Shown here: piece by piece, positions 51,923 through 62,409 of the stretch
How positions within the stretch are numbered: position 1 is the stretch's first letter
How the letters are laid out: the number at the start of each line of letters is the position of its first letter
Origin: Psychrobacter sp. JCM 18901
GTDB taxonomy: Bacteria > Pseudomonadota > Gammaproteobacteria > Pseudomonadales > Moraxellaceae
Direction: 5' to 3'
Assembly: GCF_000586435.1 (NCBI RefSeq)
Contig: NZ_BAWH01000011.1
Coordinates: forward strand, 1-64,000
DNA length: 64,000 bases
Notes under the pieces: generated by a model
What the model was told of the DNA's origin: nothing
The model's database searches: none
Seen by the model: the letters and a program-made list of their open reading frames with translations, nothing else
Program-made: the position numbers and the translations under genes

Positions 51923-51984
51923 GTACGTTTGCTATTTTGCATGAAAGCAATTGAGACATGAATCGTCTCCAATAGCGAACGTAC
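51923..51984. repeat. Nested inverted repeat in the fadB-fadA spacer
   Basis: Outer arms GTACGTTTGCTATT (51923-51936) and AATAGCGAACGTAC (51971-51984) match at 13 of 14 positions; an inner pair ATTGAGAC/GTCTCCAAT lies in and beside the loop. No T tail follows, so it is not a simple terminator; it could be a processing or attenuation structure. Confidence 0.7.
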
Positions 51985-52079
51985 GATTATAGTTGGTTCA
52001 GTTTAATGCTAGTACGAGTAAATCAAGCGCAAATGTACCTATTGTACTTTGAGCGAGATTAACAAGGTAATAGGCGTAA

Positions 52080-53297
<1,218 letters not shown>

Positions 53298-53353
53298 TCT
53301 TATTTATATAAACAAGATTATTTGAACACTCAATAAGTAGCTACTCGCTAACG

Positions 53354-53388
53354 AAAAACCTCTAGTCATAACGGCTGGAGGTTTTTTT
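53354..53388 (+). terminator. Rho-independent terminator of fadBA
   Basis: Imperfect arms AAAACCTCTAG and CTGGAGGTTTT around a loop, followed by T residues, about 57 bases after fadA. Confidence 0.82.
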
Positions 53389-53582
53389 ATGAGTAAAACT
53401 AATGTTTGGTAAGCTAATAAAACACGGAGTCGAAAGACACAGTATTATAGCGTTTAAAAAATATCTCCATTGACGCATTCATGAAACTATGACTAAATAA
53501 GAGAAAGATGAACCATGGCACTGTTTATGATAATTCTAAAATAGTTTTTAGTTGCAACTGTCAGCCGTACAAGGAGTGTACT

Positions 53583-54158
53583 ATGTCTACTATGATTAAT
53601 GATCGCACCTATCGAATCGCTCGTGAGAATACCCAAGCAATGATTGTTGATGTGCAAGAGCGTTTAACGCCGCATATCTATGATCACGAAAACATTGTCA
53701 AAAAAACCGTTACCTTGATTAAAGGGCTGCAAGCGCTCAATATTCCAATCATGCTCAATGAACAATATAAAAAAGGCTTGGGCGATACCTTGCCAGAGCT
53801 ACGCAACATACTCGAAGGAGACAATGCCAAGAGCTTTGAAAAGGTCACGTTTAGTGCCTGTGATAACAACGATTCATGGCACCATCTAGCCCAACAGAAT
53901 CGTAGTACTGTTCTGCTTTTTGGTGCTGAAGCTCATGTTTGTATTATGCAGACGGCACTGGATTTATTGGATAATGGTATGCAGCCTGTCATTATTGGTG
54001 ACGCGGTGGGTTCTCGTTTTCCTTATGATAAAAAGCAAGCAATTCGCCGTATTCGCCGTGCAGGTGGGGTGATTAGTACTGTCGAATCAATCTTATTTGA
54101 GCTGTGCCGTAGCAGCGAAGATCCTGCGTTTAAAACCATCATTAATTTGATTAAGTAG
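53583..54158 (+). CDS. Isochorismatase-like cysteine hydrolase
   Basis: About 191 residues. I start at the ATG at 53583 because AAGGAG lies just upstream; a longer in-frame start at 53508 lacks one. Catalytic residues of the family are visible: Asp in AMIVDVQERLTP, the Lys in FEKVTFSA, and the nucleophile Cys in GAEAHVCIMQTALDLL. The family includes YcaC-type hydrolases and nicotinamidase; the substrate is not determined. Frame intact. Confidence 0.87.
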   Translation: MSTMINDRTYRIARENTQAMIVDVQERLTPHIYDHENIVKKTVTLIKGLQALNIPIMLNEQYKKGLGDTLPELRNILEGDNAKSFEKVTFSACDNNDSWHHLAQQNRSTVLLFGAEAHVCIMQTALDLLDNGMQPVIIGDAVGSRFPYDKKQAIRRIRRAGGVISTVESILFELCRSSEDPAFKTIINLIK

Positions 54159-54236
54159 GTGGTTTAAGCCTTAGGTGCTTAAAAACTTGGATAAATAGGG
54201 ATTTAATTTAACCATTTATTTTCTAACTTAGAATAG

Positions 54237-54268
54237 ATAGCGCTTGGTAAGATAAGCGCTATTTTTTT
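54237..54268 (+). terminator. Rho-independent terminator
   Basis: Perfect arms ATAGCGCTT and AAGCGCTAT around GGTAAGAT with a T7 tail, after the isochorismatase-like gene. Confidence 0.9.
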
Positions 54269-54400
54269 GATAGCGATAATAGTCTTTTAATCATTACTAG
54301 ATATCAAACTAATTATAATACCTTGAGCAATGAAACTTGAAATCGCTAGAACTTATCAACATTAAAAACCAATAATTAGAGAAAACCAGAGAAAAAAATA

Positions 54401-55032
54401 ATGTCGCAAGCCAGCTCTATATCACTCACTTATTCCGAATCTACTTCACATATCGATATCGATGATGTCACTCATTTCTTATTGGAGTTAGATGCGCTTA
54501 AACGCGTGAATCGTCGCAGCTATGTGACACAGACTACTCGCAAAGAAAACTCTGCCGAACACTCTTGGCATTTAGCGATGGCCTGTTGGTCAATTGCTGA
54601 ATTATTTGCGCTAGACGTCAATCATGAAAAATTGCTGAAGATGGCGTTGGTTCATGATTTGGGTGAGATTGATGCGGGTGATACTTTTTTTTGTATGCTG
54701 ATACGCGTACTGATGCACACGTCGAAGAGCGTGCCGGCATTGCCAGATTGCAACGTGAGCGAGGCAATGGCATTAGTGATTTAAGCGAGGTTTGGGAAGC
54801 GCAAGAAACAGGAAGTAGCAAAGAGAGTCAGTTACTCAGAGTGGTCGACCGCTTATTGCCGTTTTTGCTCAATCTAAATACCAATGGTAAAACGTGGATT
54901 GAGCTTGGTGTCACGCGCTCGCAAGTGGCAGGTGCGCATGCATTTATCAAAGACAGCTTTCCTCCTATCCATGATTGGCTCTCACATAATATTGAATATG
55001 CAACTCAGCAAGGCTGGCTGATTGATGCATAA
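54401..55032 (+). CDS. HD-domain hydrolase (YfbR-like), frame-broken
   Basis: About 209 residues after repair. The metal-binding HD pattern is visible as ENSAEHSWHLAMACWS and MALVHDLGEIDAGDTF; this HD_3 type includes 5'-deoxynucleotidases. A T8 run at 54685-54692 breaks the frame; six T give DTFLYADTRTDAHVEERAG, and nine would also restore it. C-terminal segments include LLRVVDRLLPFLLN and FPPIHDWL. Substrate not determined. Confidence 0.8.
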
Positions 55033-55052
55033 ATCTACATAAATAACAGGCA

Positions 55053-55096
55053 TAAAAAAAGCCCAGTTAAGCATGATGATTCACGCTTAACTGGAC
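55053..55096 (-). terminator. Rho-independent terminator of psd
   Basis: On the minus strand, CCAGTTAAGC pairs perfectly with GCTTAACTGG around a loop of about 12 bases, then G, C and a T7 tail. Confidence 0.88.
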
Positions 55097-55126
55097 TAGT
55101 ATTTTCAGTACTTTTATACAGGCGTG

Positions 55127-55964
55127 TTATTGAGCATTTGCCATTCCTAGCAATTGACCCATTTGCACGATGCTATTGGCTTGCATACTATCTAGCCAAT
55201 CAGCCTTTGCTGCTTTTGGTAATACTACGATAGCCGTTGAGCCTAAATAGAAGCGTCCAAGCTCTTCGCCTGCCGCAAACTGCATGTCATGATTAGCTTC
55301 TTGTATATCGTCAGTACGAGCAATTTTGCCAGTGGCGATAGTTTCAATACCAGCGACGATCATAGCGCCAACCATTACGACAGCTGCTTTGCCATACTTG
55401 GTATCAAACATACAGACCAGACGCTCATTACGCGCAAATAAGTCTGGCACGTTAGCCGCCGTAGTATTGTTGACCGAAAACAGGGTGCCAGGCACATAGC
55501 GAGTCTTAGTCAATGTGCCAGTAAACGGCATATGCACACGGTGATAATTACTAGGTGCTAAGTAGATAGTCGCAAAACTACCATCAGCGAAATAACTGCC
55601 ATCTTCACTATCAGCAAGCAATTGACCGACATCATAGTGACGGCCTTTGGCTTGTAGTAGTTTATGGTCTTCGATTTGTCCTAGCTGAGAAATAATACCG
55701 TCCGCAGGACTTACGATACCGTTTGCAGTGGCGTCGATAGTACGAGCATCTTCTTTTAACTCGCGGGTAAAAAAAGTCATTAAAACTTTCATAAGCGTTA
55801 AGGCTTTGGCGTTCGTACTCGTCTAAGCTGATATTATAAGCTTTGGCAAAGCTACGGATAAAGGTGCGTTTGACATAAGGGTGGCGACTGGCGGCCAAAC
55901 GTCCAGCGACTTTACTGAGCTTTTGCTGCGGCACAAGCTGTTGTAAGGTGGTAAATACATTCAT
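55127..55964 (-). CDS. psd: Phosphatidylserine decarboxylase, frame-broken
   Basis: Makes phosphatidylethanolamine at the inner membrane. The start is the ATG at 55964 (MNVFTTLQQLVPQQ). An A7 run at 55769-55775 should be six, restoring SFNDFFTRELKEDAR. Further family blocks are VSPADGIISQLG, HRVHMPFTGTL and the self-cleavage site LGST, where the pyruvoyl cofactor forms. About 279 residues. A MITE-like element ends 33 bases upstream of the start and may carry or disturb its promoter. Confidence 0.94.
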
Positions 55965-55997
55965 AATAAGGCTACCAAAATAAGGTGTAATGTAATA

Positions 55998-56157
55998 GGG
56001 GCGTGTTGGAAATTCGACCATGGCACTGACAGTGGATAAAATTGCGCCATACTACGTTGTAAATCTAGATAAGGCATGAGCATTATCGTCGTTTTACGCC
56101 TTGTCTGGAACAGTTTTAGCGATCCGCAGTACCTATTTGTGAATATCAAACACGCCC
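55998..56157. mobile_element. MITE-like element, copy 2
   Basis: A 160-base element with terminal inverted repeats: left GGGGCGTGTTGGAAATTC and, read inward from the right, GGGCGTGTTTGATATTCAC. It is flanked by TA on both sides (55996-55997, 56158-56159). The termini and an internal GATAAAATTGC block resemble copy 1 at 16943-17111. No transposase. It occupies the space between divergent psd and dtd. Confidence 0.7.
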
Positions 56158-56238
56158 TAATAATAGTTAAGTTAATGACGGTATTTTATCATGGACAGCA
56201 TATTATTGTATGGCCATAATCTGTTAAGGAATTAGTAA

Positions 56239-56693
56239 ATGAAAGCACTCATACAACGGGTGAAGCACGCTAGTGTGGTCGTCGATCAACAGTGTATTGG
56301 TGAGATTGGGCATGGGGTATTGGCATATATTGGCTTGGGGCATGAAGACGATTTTGCCGCTGCCCAGCGTATGATTGACAAAATACTGACCTATCGCATT
56401 TTTGAAAATGACGATGATCCGGCCAAATTTGGTAAACTGGATAAAAACGTTCAGCAGGTTGCTGGTGGGCTATTATTAGTTTCACAATTTACCTTGATGG
56501 CAAAAACAGACAAAGGGCGCCGACCAGACTTTGGTGGTGCGATGGCACCTGCTGCTGCGCAAGCGTTATTTGAACAACTGGTCGACTATGCCAAAACTAA
56601 GCACCCGAACGTGGCAACTGGTCAGTTTGGTGCTGATATGCAAGTGTCGAGCGTCAATGATGGGCCGCTCAATTTTTTTTACTAGAAATCTGA
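56239..56693 (+). CDS. dtd: D-aminoacyl-tRNA deacylase, frame-broken at the end
   Basis: Hydrolyses D-aminoacyl-tRNAs mischarged by synthetases. The protein has MKALIQRVKHASV, LLVSQFTLMAKTDKGRRPDF (core SQFTL motif) and VNDGPLNF, where the Gly-Pro is the chirality filter counterpart. The T8 run at 56673-56680 should be six, giving the family-like ending NFLLEI and a stop at 56691-56693. About 150 residues. Confidence 0.94.
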
Positions 56694-56700
56694 TTTTAGA

Positions 56701-56723
56701 GTGTCATCAAGCTGTCATAATTA
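56701..56723 (+). promoter_or_regulatory. Pho box upstream of phoB
   Basis: GTGTCATCAAGCTGTCATAAT contains two TGTCA units starting at 56702 and 56713, exactly 11 bases apart, as in PhoB-binding Pho boxes. It lies about 83 bases before the phoB start and just after dtd, consistent with autoregulation of phoBR. Confidence 0.75.
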
Positions 56724-56805
56724 ATCCGTTTAATAGGTAGAGACTGGTGAGTATATATCGCCTTTTTACATGCTAGATTTTGTCCTCTAACACCGAGAAT
56801 GTCCT

Positions 56806-57510
56806 ATGTATAATGAGCAAATTTTGATTGTTGAAGATGAGCCTGCGATTCGTGAAATGGTTGTCATGACGCTAGAGATGGCTGGGTTTGATAGCTTGCA
56901 AGCGGCTGATGTGTCAGAGGCGCATCAGCAAGTGGTCGATCATAGACCATCACTGATACTGTTAGATTGGATGTTGCCGGGTGACAAGAGCGGTGTGGAT
57001 TTTTGTCGTATGCTCAAAAACGATGAGCTGCTCTCTGAAATACCAGTCATTATGCTAACGGCAAAAAGTGAAGAAGACAGTAAGGTGCATGGTCTTGATG
57101 CAGGTGCAGATGATTATATGACTAAGCCTTTTTCGACGCGTGAGCTGATTTCTAGAATCAAAGCCGTATTACGCCGTAGTAGCGCGATGAGTAGCGACAA
57201 ACCTATCGAAATTGGACAGTTAAGTTTAGATACCAAGAGTCAGCGCGTGACAGCTGCAGGTAAAATCGTTGATGTTGGCCCCACAGAGTATCGTCTATTA
57301 GCATTTTTTATGAGTCACCCTGAGCGCGCCTATACACGAACGCAGCTGCTCGATCAGGTATGGGGCGGCAATGTATATATCGAAGACCGAACCATCGATG
57401 TGCATATCAAACGTCTACGTAAGTTACTGCGACCTTATGACTGTGATACATTGATACAGACGGTACGTGGAACAGGCTACCGATTTTCTAGCCTGATTGA
57501 GCCAAGTTAA
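56806..57510 (+). CDS. phoB: Phosphate response regulator PhoB
   Basis: OmpR-class response regulator of 234 residues. The receiver domain has the acidic pair in VEDEPAIRE, the phospho-acceptor Asp in LILLDWMLPGDKSGVD, the Thr in IMLTAKSEE and Lys in DDYMTKPFS. A winged-helix DNA-binding domain follows (VDVGPTEYRLLAFFMSHPERAY, RTIDVHIKRLRKLL). A Pho box upstream and phoR directly downstream support the phosphate-starvation role. Frame intact. Confidence 0.95.
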   Translation: MYNEQILIVEDEPAIREMVVMTLEMAGFDSLQAADVSEAHQQVVDHRPSLILLDWMLPGDKSGVDFCRMLKNDELLSEIPVIMLTAKSEEDSKVHGLDAGADDYMTKPFSTRELISRIKAVLRRSSAMSSDKPIEIGQLSLDTKSQRVTAAGKIVDVGPTEYRLLAFFMSHPERAYTRTQLLDQVWGGNVYIEDRTIDVHIKRLRKLLRPYDCDTLIQTVRGTGYRFSSLIEPS

Positions 57511-57568
57511 TCTTGTACAAATAATGCCGCAGCAATATAAAGGCCGCGGATAGTGGTAAGGATAAAAA

Positions 57569-58659
57569 ATGGACAAGATAGCGCCAGCACAACGTGAGCA
57601 ATCAGCTCTATTAGAGCAAATATCTACTCAAAGTACAGCGGAGCAACTCAAAAAAATCGGCAGTGCACTACGAGCCTTGCGCGATGCAGTGATTTTGCTC
57701 AATAACAATGACGGTCTAGAATGGTGGAATCAGGCAGCACAAGACTTATTGCTGCTACAGCCAGAGACAAAGGTCAGAATATTTTTGACTTTATTACTGT
57801 ACCTGAGTTCCGCCAGTACTATGAAGGTACAACGATACCTAACGATGGCGTTCATATAGAATCATGGCGAGATCCTAGTCGCTACTTAAAATGTGAACTG
57901 ACCCCTTTCGGTGATGAAAAACTGCTGTTTGTATATGATGTGACCCGCCTGCGGCACTTAGAGCAAATGCGTCAGGATTTTGTCGCAAATGTCTCGCATG
58001 AGCTTAGGACACCATTAACAGTAATGATGGGCTATTTGGAAAATTTCTCCGATCAGCCAGATATGCCGCCGCAATGGCGTCGCGGTTTTGAGCTGATGAC
58101 CCAGCAAACAGCCCGTATGAACAGAATTGTGAACGATTTACTGCTACTGTCTAAGATTGAAATCGAAGAGTCACACGAGCTGCATTACATAGATATGACT
58201 AAGCTACTGACCAATATCTACGACGATGCACAGGCTTACAACCAAGCGTACAAACACATCATTCATTTGCATATAGATACGTACGATGGGCTGTACGGGT
58301 CAGAGATGTACTTGAATAGTGCGCTATCCAATTTGGTAATCAATGCAATCAAATATACGCCAAAGGGCGGTAATATCACTATCAGCTGGACAAGGACGTC
58401 TGATGGCTGCCGTTTCGCGGTCGAAGATGATGGGATCGGTATTGCGTCAGAGCATATCGCCCGTTTGACAGAGCGTTTCTATCGTATCGACAAAGGTCGC
58501 AGTCGTGCGACAGGTGGTACGGGGTTGGGATTAGCGATTGTAAAGCACGTATTACACCAGCACGAAGCACAATTGCAAATCGATTCAGTAGAAGGGGAAG
58601 GATCGACATTTAGTGTGGTATTTCCTTCAAACTACGTCAGATCCGTCACAGCCAATTAA
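57569..58659 (+). CDS. phoR: Phosphate sensor kinase PhoR, lacking membrane segments, frame-broken
   Basis: Histidine kinase of about 363 residues after repair. The ATG at 57569 follows AAGGA. A missing A near 57763 breaks the frame inside the PAS domain; repair gives LLLLQPRDKGQNIFDFITV. Blocks are the phospho-acceptor NVSHELRTPLTV, N-box LVINAIKYTPKGG, G1 EDDGIGI and G2 GGTGLGLAI. Unlike typical PhoR there is no N-terminal transmembrane region; the protein begins with a short coil-like lead into PAS. It partners PhoB. Confidence 0.92.
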
Positions 58660-58767
58660 TACAATTTTTGGTCTGTATGAACGTCAGTTTTTCGGTTTCA
58701 GTTTCTTGATTAATATAAACCTAGCATGACTTCAAATTAGGATAACGACATACTTTTTTTGTATTCG

Positions 58768-59349
58768 TTAATCCTTTTGCAAAAGCGGATAAGGGTTGAC
58801 CGCACTGCCATTAATATAGATACCATAATGTACGTGTGTCGGTGTCCCTTTTGCATTACCGCTATCGCCCACATAACCTATCACATCGCCCTGATTGACC
58901 CAGTCATTGGGAGAGATGTCAGCATAGTCTTCTAGATGAGCGTAGTAATGTCCTGCGCCACCAGGCCCTACCACCACGACCACGCGTCCACCCAATGTGT
59001 TCTCACCAACCTTGCTTACTACGCCTTGCGTGGTCGACTGCACGGGAGTATTACGCGGTGCAAAGATATCGATGCCTTCGTGAGAGCGGCCTTGACTACG
59101 TGCTGCGCCCCAAGTGTCTGTTAGGTTCCGCTCTGGTAGTGGACTGGGCAAGCTATTTTCGGTCGGTAGCTCTTGTTGCAATAGACTCAATTGCTGCCAT
59201 TTGGCAACCACAAATGATTGCGTTTGTTGACTGATACTGGGTAGTAGCTTATCGAAGATAAATAATAGTGCTAGCAATACGGTAGCCTTAATCAATAGGC
59301 TTATTAAACGACTGAAAAAAAGAAGGTCTGGGAGGCTGGTTGTTTCCAT
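58768..59349 (-). CDS. M23 family metallopeptidase, membrane-anchored
   Basis: 193 residues. One N-terminal membrane segment (about 17-33, [17 protein letters not shown]) anchors a periplasmic LytM domain with zinc-binding [10 protein letters not shown] (His, Asp) and [11 protein letters not shown] (His-x-His). Such enzymes cleave peptide cross-links in peptidoglycan or activate amidases. All metal ligands are present, so an active hydrolase is likely. Frame intact. Confidence 0.9.
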   Translation of the reverse strand: METTSLPDLLFFSRLISLLIKATVLLALLFIFDKLLPSISQQTQSFVVAKWQQLSLLQQELPTENSLPSPLPERNLTDTWGAARSQGRSHEGIDIFAPRNTPVQSTTQGVVSKVGENTLGGRVVVVVGPGGAGHYYAHLEDYADISPNDWVNQGDVIGYVGDSGNAKGTPTHVHYGIYINGSAVNPYPLLQKD

Positions 59350-59556
59350 CTGCTAGCATTGATGTCTCATATATATTTGATGTCATTTGAAAATTTATTA
59401 TAAAAGCTTCGTCTGATAACGTATGTATCGCATTGTTATCTATCGTTTTTACCCCCATAGTTATTCTTATGGTTAAGGATATAGACAGCAAATACAGTTT
59501 TATCTACTTAACATTTCTGCTGAGCATAGACAGTTGCTACTGATGGTTAATACTTT

Positions 59557-60279
59557 ATGAATGATGCTTTTAAGCCTACTGATATTTCTGCCACGCGCGA
59601 AACAGCGCTGGTTATCGATACCGAAACAGATCAGGGCAGTGATCCCAGACCTATCCAAGTTGCTACTATCAATGTAGCAACTGGTTTTGAGTGGATGAAA
59701 TACTTTAATAGTGGTCGATCTATTTCACCTATTGTCATAAAGGTGCATGGTATTACCGATGATGATGTAGCTGGTCTTGAGCGCTTTGAGCTAGAACATT
59801 TTGAATTGCCAGAGTACTTGATTGGTCATAACGTACGTTTTGATTGGCGAGTGATTGGCAGTCCTTCTGCTAAGCTGATTTGTACGGTGAGACTTGCGCG
59901 GGCAGCCTTTCCAGAATGGCGTGCTTACGGTCAGTCTAAATGTATCGAGCAGCTGTTGGGTAAGGGTGAAGCGAGTGCAATGACGATTGCCGCTCATGAT
60001 GCACTTGGCGATGCTCGAATGTGCTATTTGCTGTATCAAGCATGTTGCGAGCGTCTAGAAATTGCGCCGACAGATTTTGCAGCGGCACATGCTATCTCTA
60101 ATAAGGCGACTCCTGTGAGCAAAATGCCGTTTGGTAAGCATAAAGGCAAGCCGATTAAAGACGTGCCTATCAGTTATGTTAAATGGATGATAGGCAATAT
60201 TCATAACATGCAGCCATCGCTGTATTCGGCACTGACTAAACGCTTAAAACTGGATGAAGCAGAAAATGTAGAAAAGTAA
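59557..60279 (+). CDS. DnaQ-like 3'-5' exonuclease with DUF3820 domain
   Basis: 240 residues. The N-terminal DEDD exonuclease shows ExoI LVIDTETDQG, ExoII IGHNVRFDWRV and ExoIII AAHDALGDARM. A C-terminal DUF3820-type segment follows (MPFGKHKGKPIKDVPISYVKWM), as seen in exonuclease-X-like proteins. It should degrade single-stranded or mismatched 3' ends; the physiological role is not known. Frame intact. Confidence 0.88.
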   Translation: MNDAFKPTDISATRETALVIDTETDQGSDPRPIQVATINVATGFEWMKYFNSGRSISPIVIKVHGITDDDVAGLERFELEHFELPEYLIGHNVRFDWRVIGSPSAKLICTVRLARAAFPEWRAYGQSKCIEQLLGKGEASAMTIAAHDALGDARMCYLLYQACCERLEIAPTDFAAAHAISNKATPVSKMPFGKHKGKPIKDVPISYVKWMIGNIHNMQPSLYSALTKRLKLDEAENVEK

Positions 60280-60325
60280 CTTGATTTGTTACGTAGCTAA
60301 TATAAGAGGCTGCATGACGATAAGC

Positions 60326-61291
60326 TTATGGTTGGTCGTGCAACCATGTCACCGCCATCTGCCATAGCTGCGGCGCTTTGATATTGGTCTTACTGCTAAA
60401 ATAGCGCATATGACCGATATGATTTAGCCCAAAATCTTCAGGGTCTAAGAATCGCTTTTCGACGGGCATTTTTTTTAAATACCCTTATCATATCGTCCAT
60501 GTTTTCACTGTTGGCGATATCGTCATCGCTAAAGCCAAGCCATAGTGCTGGCATGCTGAGCTCATCATAGAAATGCGTGTGTATGCTTTTGCCAAATGCG
60601 GTTTTGATATAGCCCGCCCCATTGCACCATTCACGCCATTGACGAGCCACGCCGCGTGGCAGTGGCTCACCCATACCGATTTTGTCTGAGGGTGTATAGC
60701 CCAGTGTTAAATTAGTGAATGGAATAAACGCATCCATAAACCCCATGGCTTTGAGCTTATATGGCATACCCATATTTTTGATACGCCCTGACGAGCAAGC
60801 GACATTGAACACTGAGCCAATCGCCTGATAATTGGGCATCAAGCCAATGAGCTGACCACCTGCGCTATGACCGATAAGATGATAAGTCGCATCAGGAAAC
60901 TCATCTTGTAAGGCATCAAGTACAGCTGGCATGTCGTGGCGACCCCAACTGATTAAGGAAGCGCTACATTTTGCCAGTTCGGTCGATAGTGACTCACCGA
61001 TTCCTTCATTATCAAAGGTCAGCACTCCAAAGCCGCTTTCTGCTAGGTAGGTCGCAAAATTATGATAAAAGTGACGCTTAATACCTGTGGCAGGTGCATC
61101 ATGACGGCTTTTTTTGTTGCATCTTTAGGGCGATAGACCGTGGCTGCCAACGCTTGGTTGCGATCGGTCATGATGCTTAATGAGTAAGTATCAATATTGC
61201 TCGCATCATTCATATTACTTTTACTAGTGAGATTGCTATTAACCACAGAGCTTGATAGCTCGGCAGTAGGAGAGGCGTTGTGATTATCCAT
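60326..61291 (-). CDS. Alpha/beta hydrolase, frame-broken twice
   Basis: About 322 residues after repair. A G missing near 61097 breaks the frame; repair restores KKAVMMAPATGIKRHFYHNF. The nucleophile elbow is GHSAGGQLIG, preceded by LTFDNEGIGES. The T8 run at 60469-60476 should be seven, restoring VFKKMPVEKRFLDPEDFGLNHIGHM, which supplies the likely catalytic His, and extending the protein to a stop at 60326-60328. Substrate unknown; an esterase or lipase is likely. Confidence 0.82.
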
Positions 61292-61594
61292 GGGTATACC
61301 TTAGTATTTTTATTAGTAGATAACGAATATCGGGCTATGATGAACAATAAATGCGCATCTTGAAAGTGTAGTCGTTGCGTAGTGATAAATCGTTGTGACT
61401 ATGTGGTAGCATTGCTTATGTTAAGATAAATGCTGGCAAGACAGTTGCTCAAATATGACTTCCAAGTTTTATATAGCTTGGTTGAGTTTGTCTTATGAAT
61501 CATGTGCATGACAATATAAATGATAGGTATCGGTATGCAGCCATCACTAATAACAAGCACTCAATAAAAACTGACAGGTAATTAAGGAAGCTAT
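61292..61594. other. Divergent intergenic region
   Basis: About 300 A/T-rich bases between the alpha/beta hydrolase (minus) and the LOG-family gene (plus). The AAGGAAG ribosome binding site of the latter is at the end. Nothing else recognised. Confidence 0.5.
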
Positions 61595-62277
61595 ATGCAA
61601 ATGAAAATCAATGATGACACTTATGATGTAATCACGAGTAAAGACATTACAAATATTGAAAAAGCAGTCGACAAGTCTGCTCTATCAATGCCGCTCGTGG
61701 CTGTGTATTGCGGTTCACGCTTGGGCAATGGTGACGTGTATGAACAGGCGGCGCGCGAGCTCGGCAGTGCTTGGCAAATAATGGCATGGGTCTAGTATAT
61801 GGTGGCGCCAGTATCGGCCTAATGGGCGCAGTTGCGGATGAAGTAATCAATGGCGGCGCGCAAGCAGTGGGCGTGATTCCAACCTTTATGCTCAAGCACG
61901 AAATCGCTCACGAGCAGCTGACTCGCTTGCATTTGACTGACACTATGCACACGCGTAAGACCGTCATGGCAGAGTATGCCGATGCCTTTATCACGCTACC
62001 AGGCGGGCTAGGAACGTTAGAAGAGATTATGGAAATCGCTACGTGGCGTCAATTGTACCAGCACGAAAAACCAATGATCATTTTGAACATCAATGGTTTT
62101 TATGACCGTATGATTGAGCATTTGAAATATACCACTGAGCAAGGCTTTATGAAGCAGGAAGATTTAGACCGTCTAGTGGTGTGCAATACCATCAGCGAAG
62201 CGATCGATATGCTACAGACAGTAGTGACCATAGATGATGCTGTGGATACGGAGAAAATGGCTGGTAGTAATAGTTAA
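61595..62277 (+). CDS. LOG family protein (lysine-decarboxylase-fold), frame-broken
   Basis: Rossmann-like protein of about 227 residues in the LOG family, whose members release cytokinin-type or purine bases from nucleotide 5'-monophosphates. Family motifs are AVYCGSRLGNGDVYEQ, GLVYGGASIGLMGAVAD, HTRKTVMAEYADAFITLPGGLGTLEE and ATWRQLYQHEKP. A T missing near 61771 breaks the frame; repair gives ELGSALANNGMGLVYGG. The first 30 residues are an unusual acidic lead before the domain. Confidence 0.9.
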
Positions 62278-62330
62278 GCCGTATAGCTATTTATACATAG
62301 CAAATGCTTAAATATTAAAAGCTATGACGA

Positions 62331-62371
62331 AAAAAGGAGCAGATAACCAAATCTCGGTTATCTGCTCCTTT
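62331..62371. terminator. Bidirectional terminator
   Basis: Perfect 16-base arms AAAGGAGCAGATAACC and GGTTATCTGCTCCTTT around AAATCTC, between convergent genes. Confidence 0.9.
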
Positions 62372-62409
62372 GTTATATGTATTAACAACCTATCAGCGAA
62401 TCATGTCTA

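Noticed and set aside
55961..56149. Minus-strand open frame within the MITE-like element
   Set aside because: It is a product of the element's sequence with no family resemblance and overlaps the psd leader.
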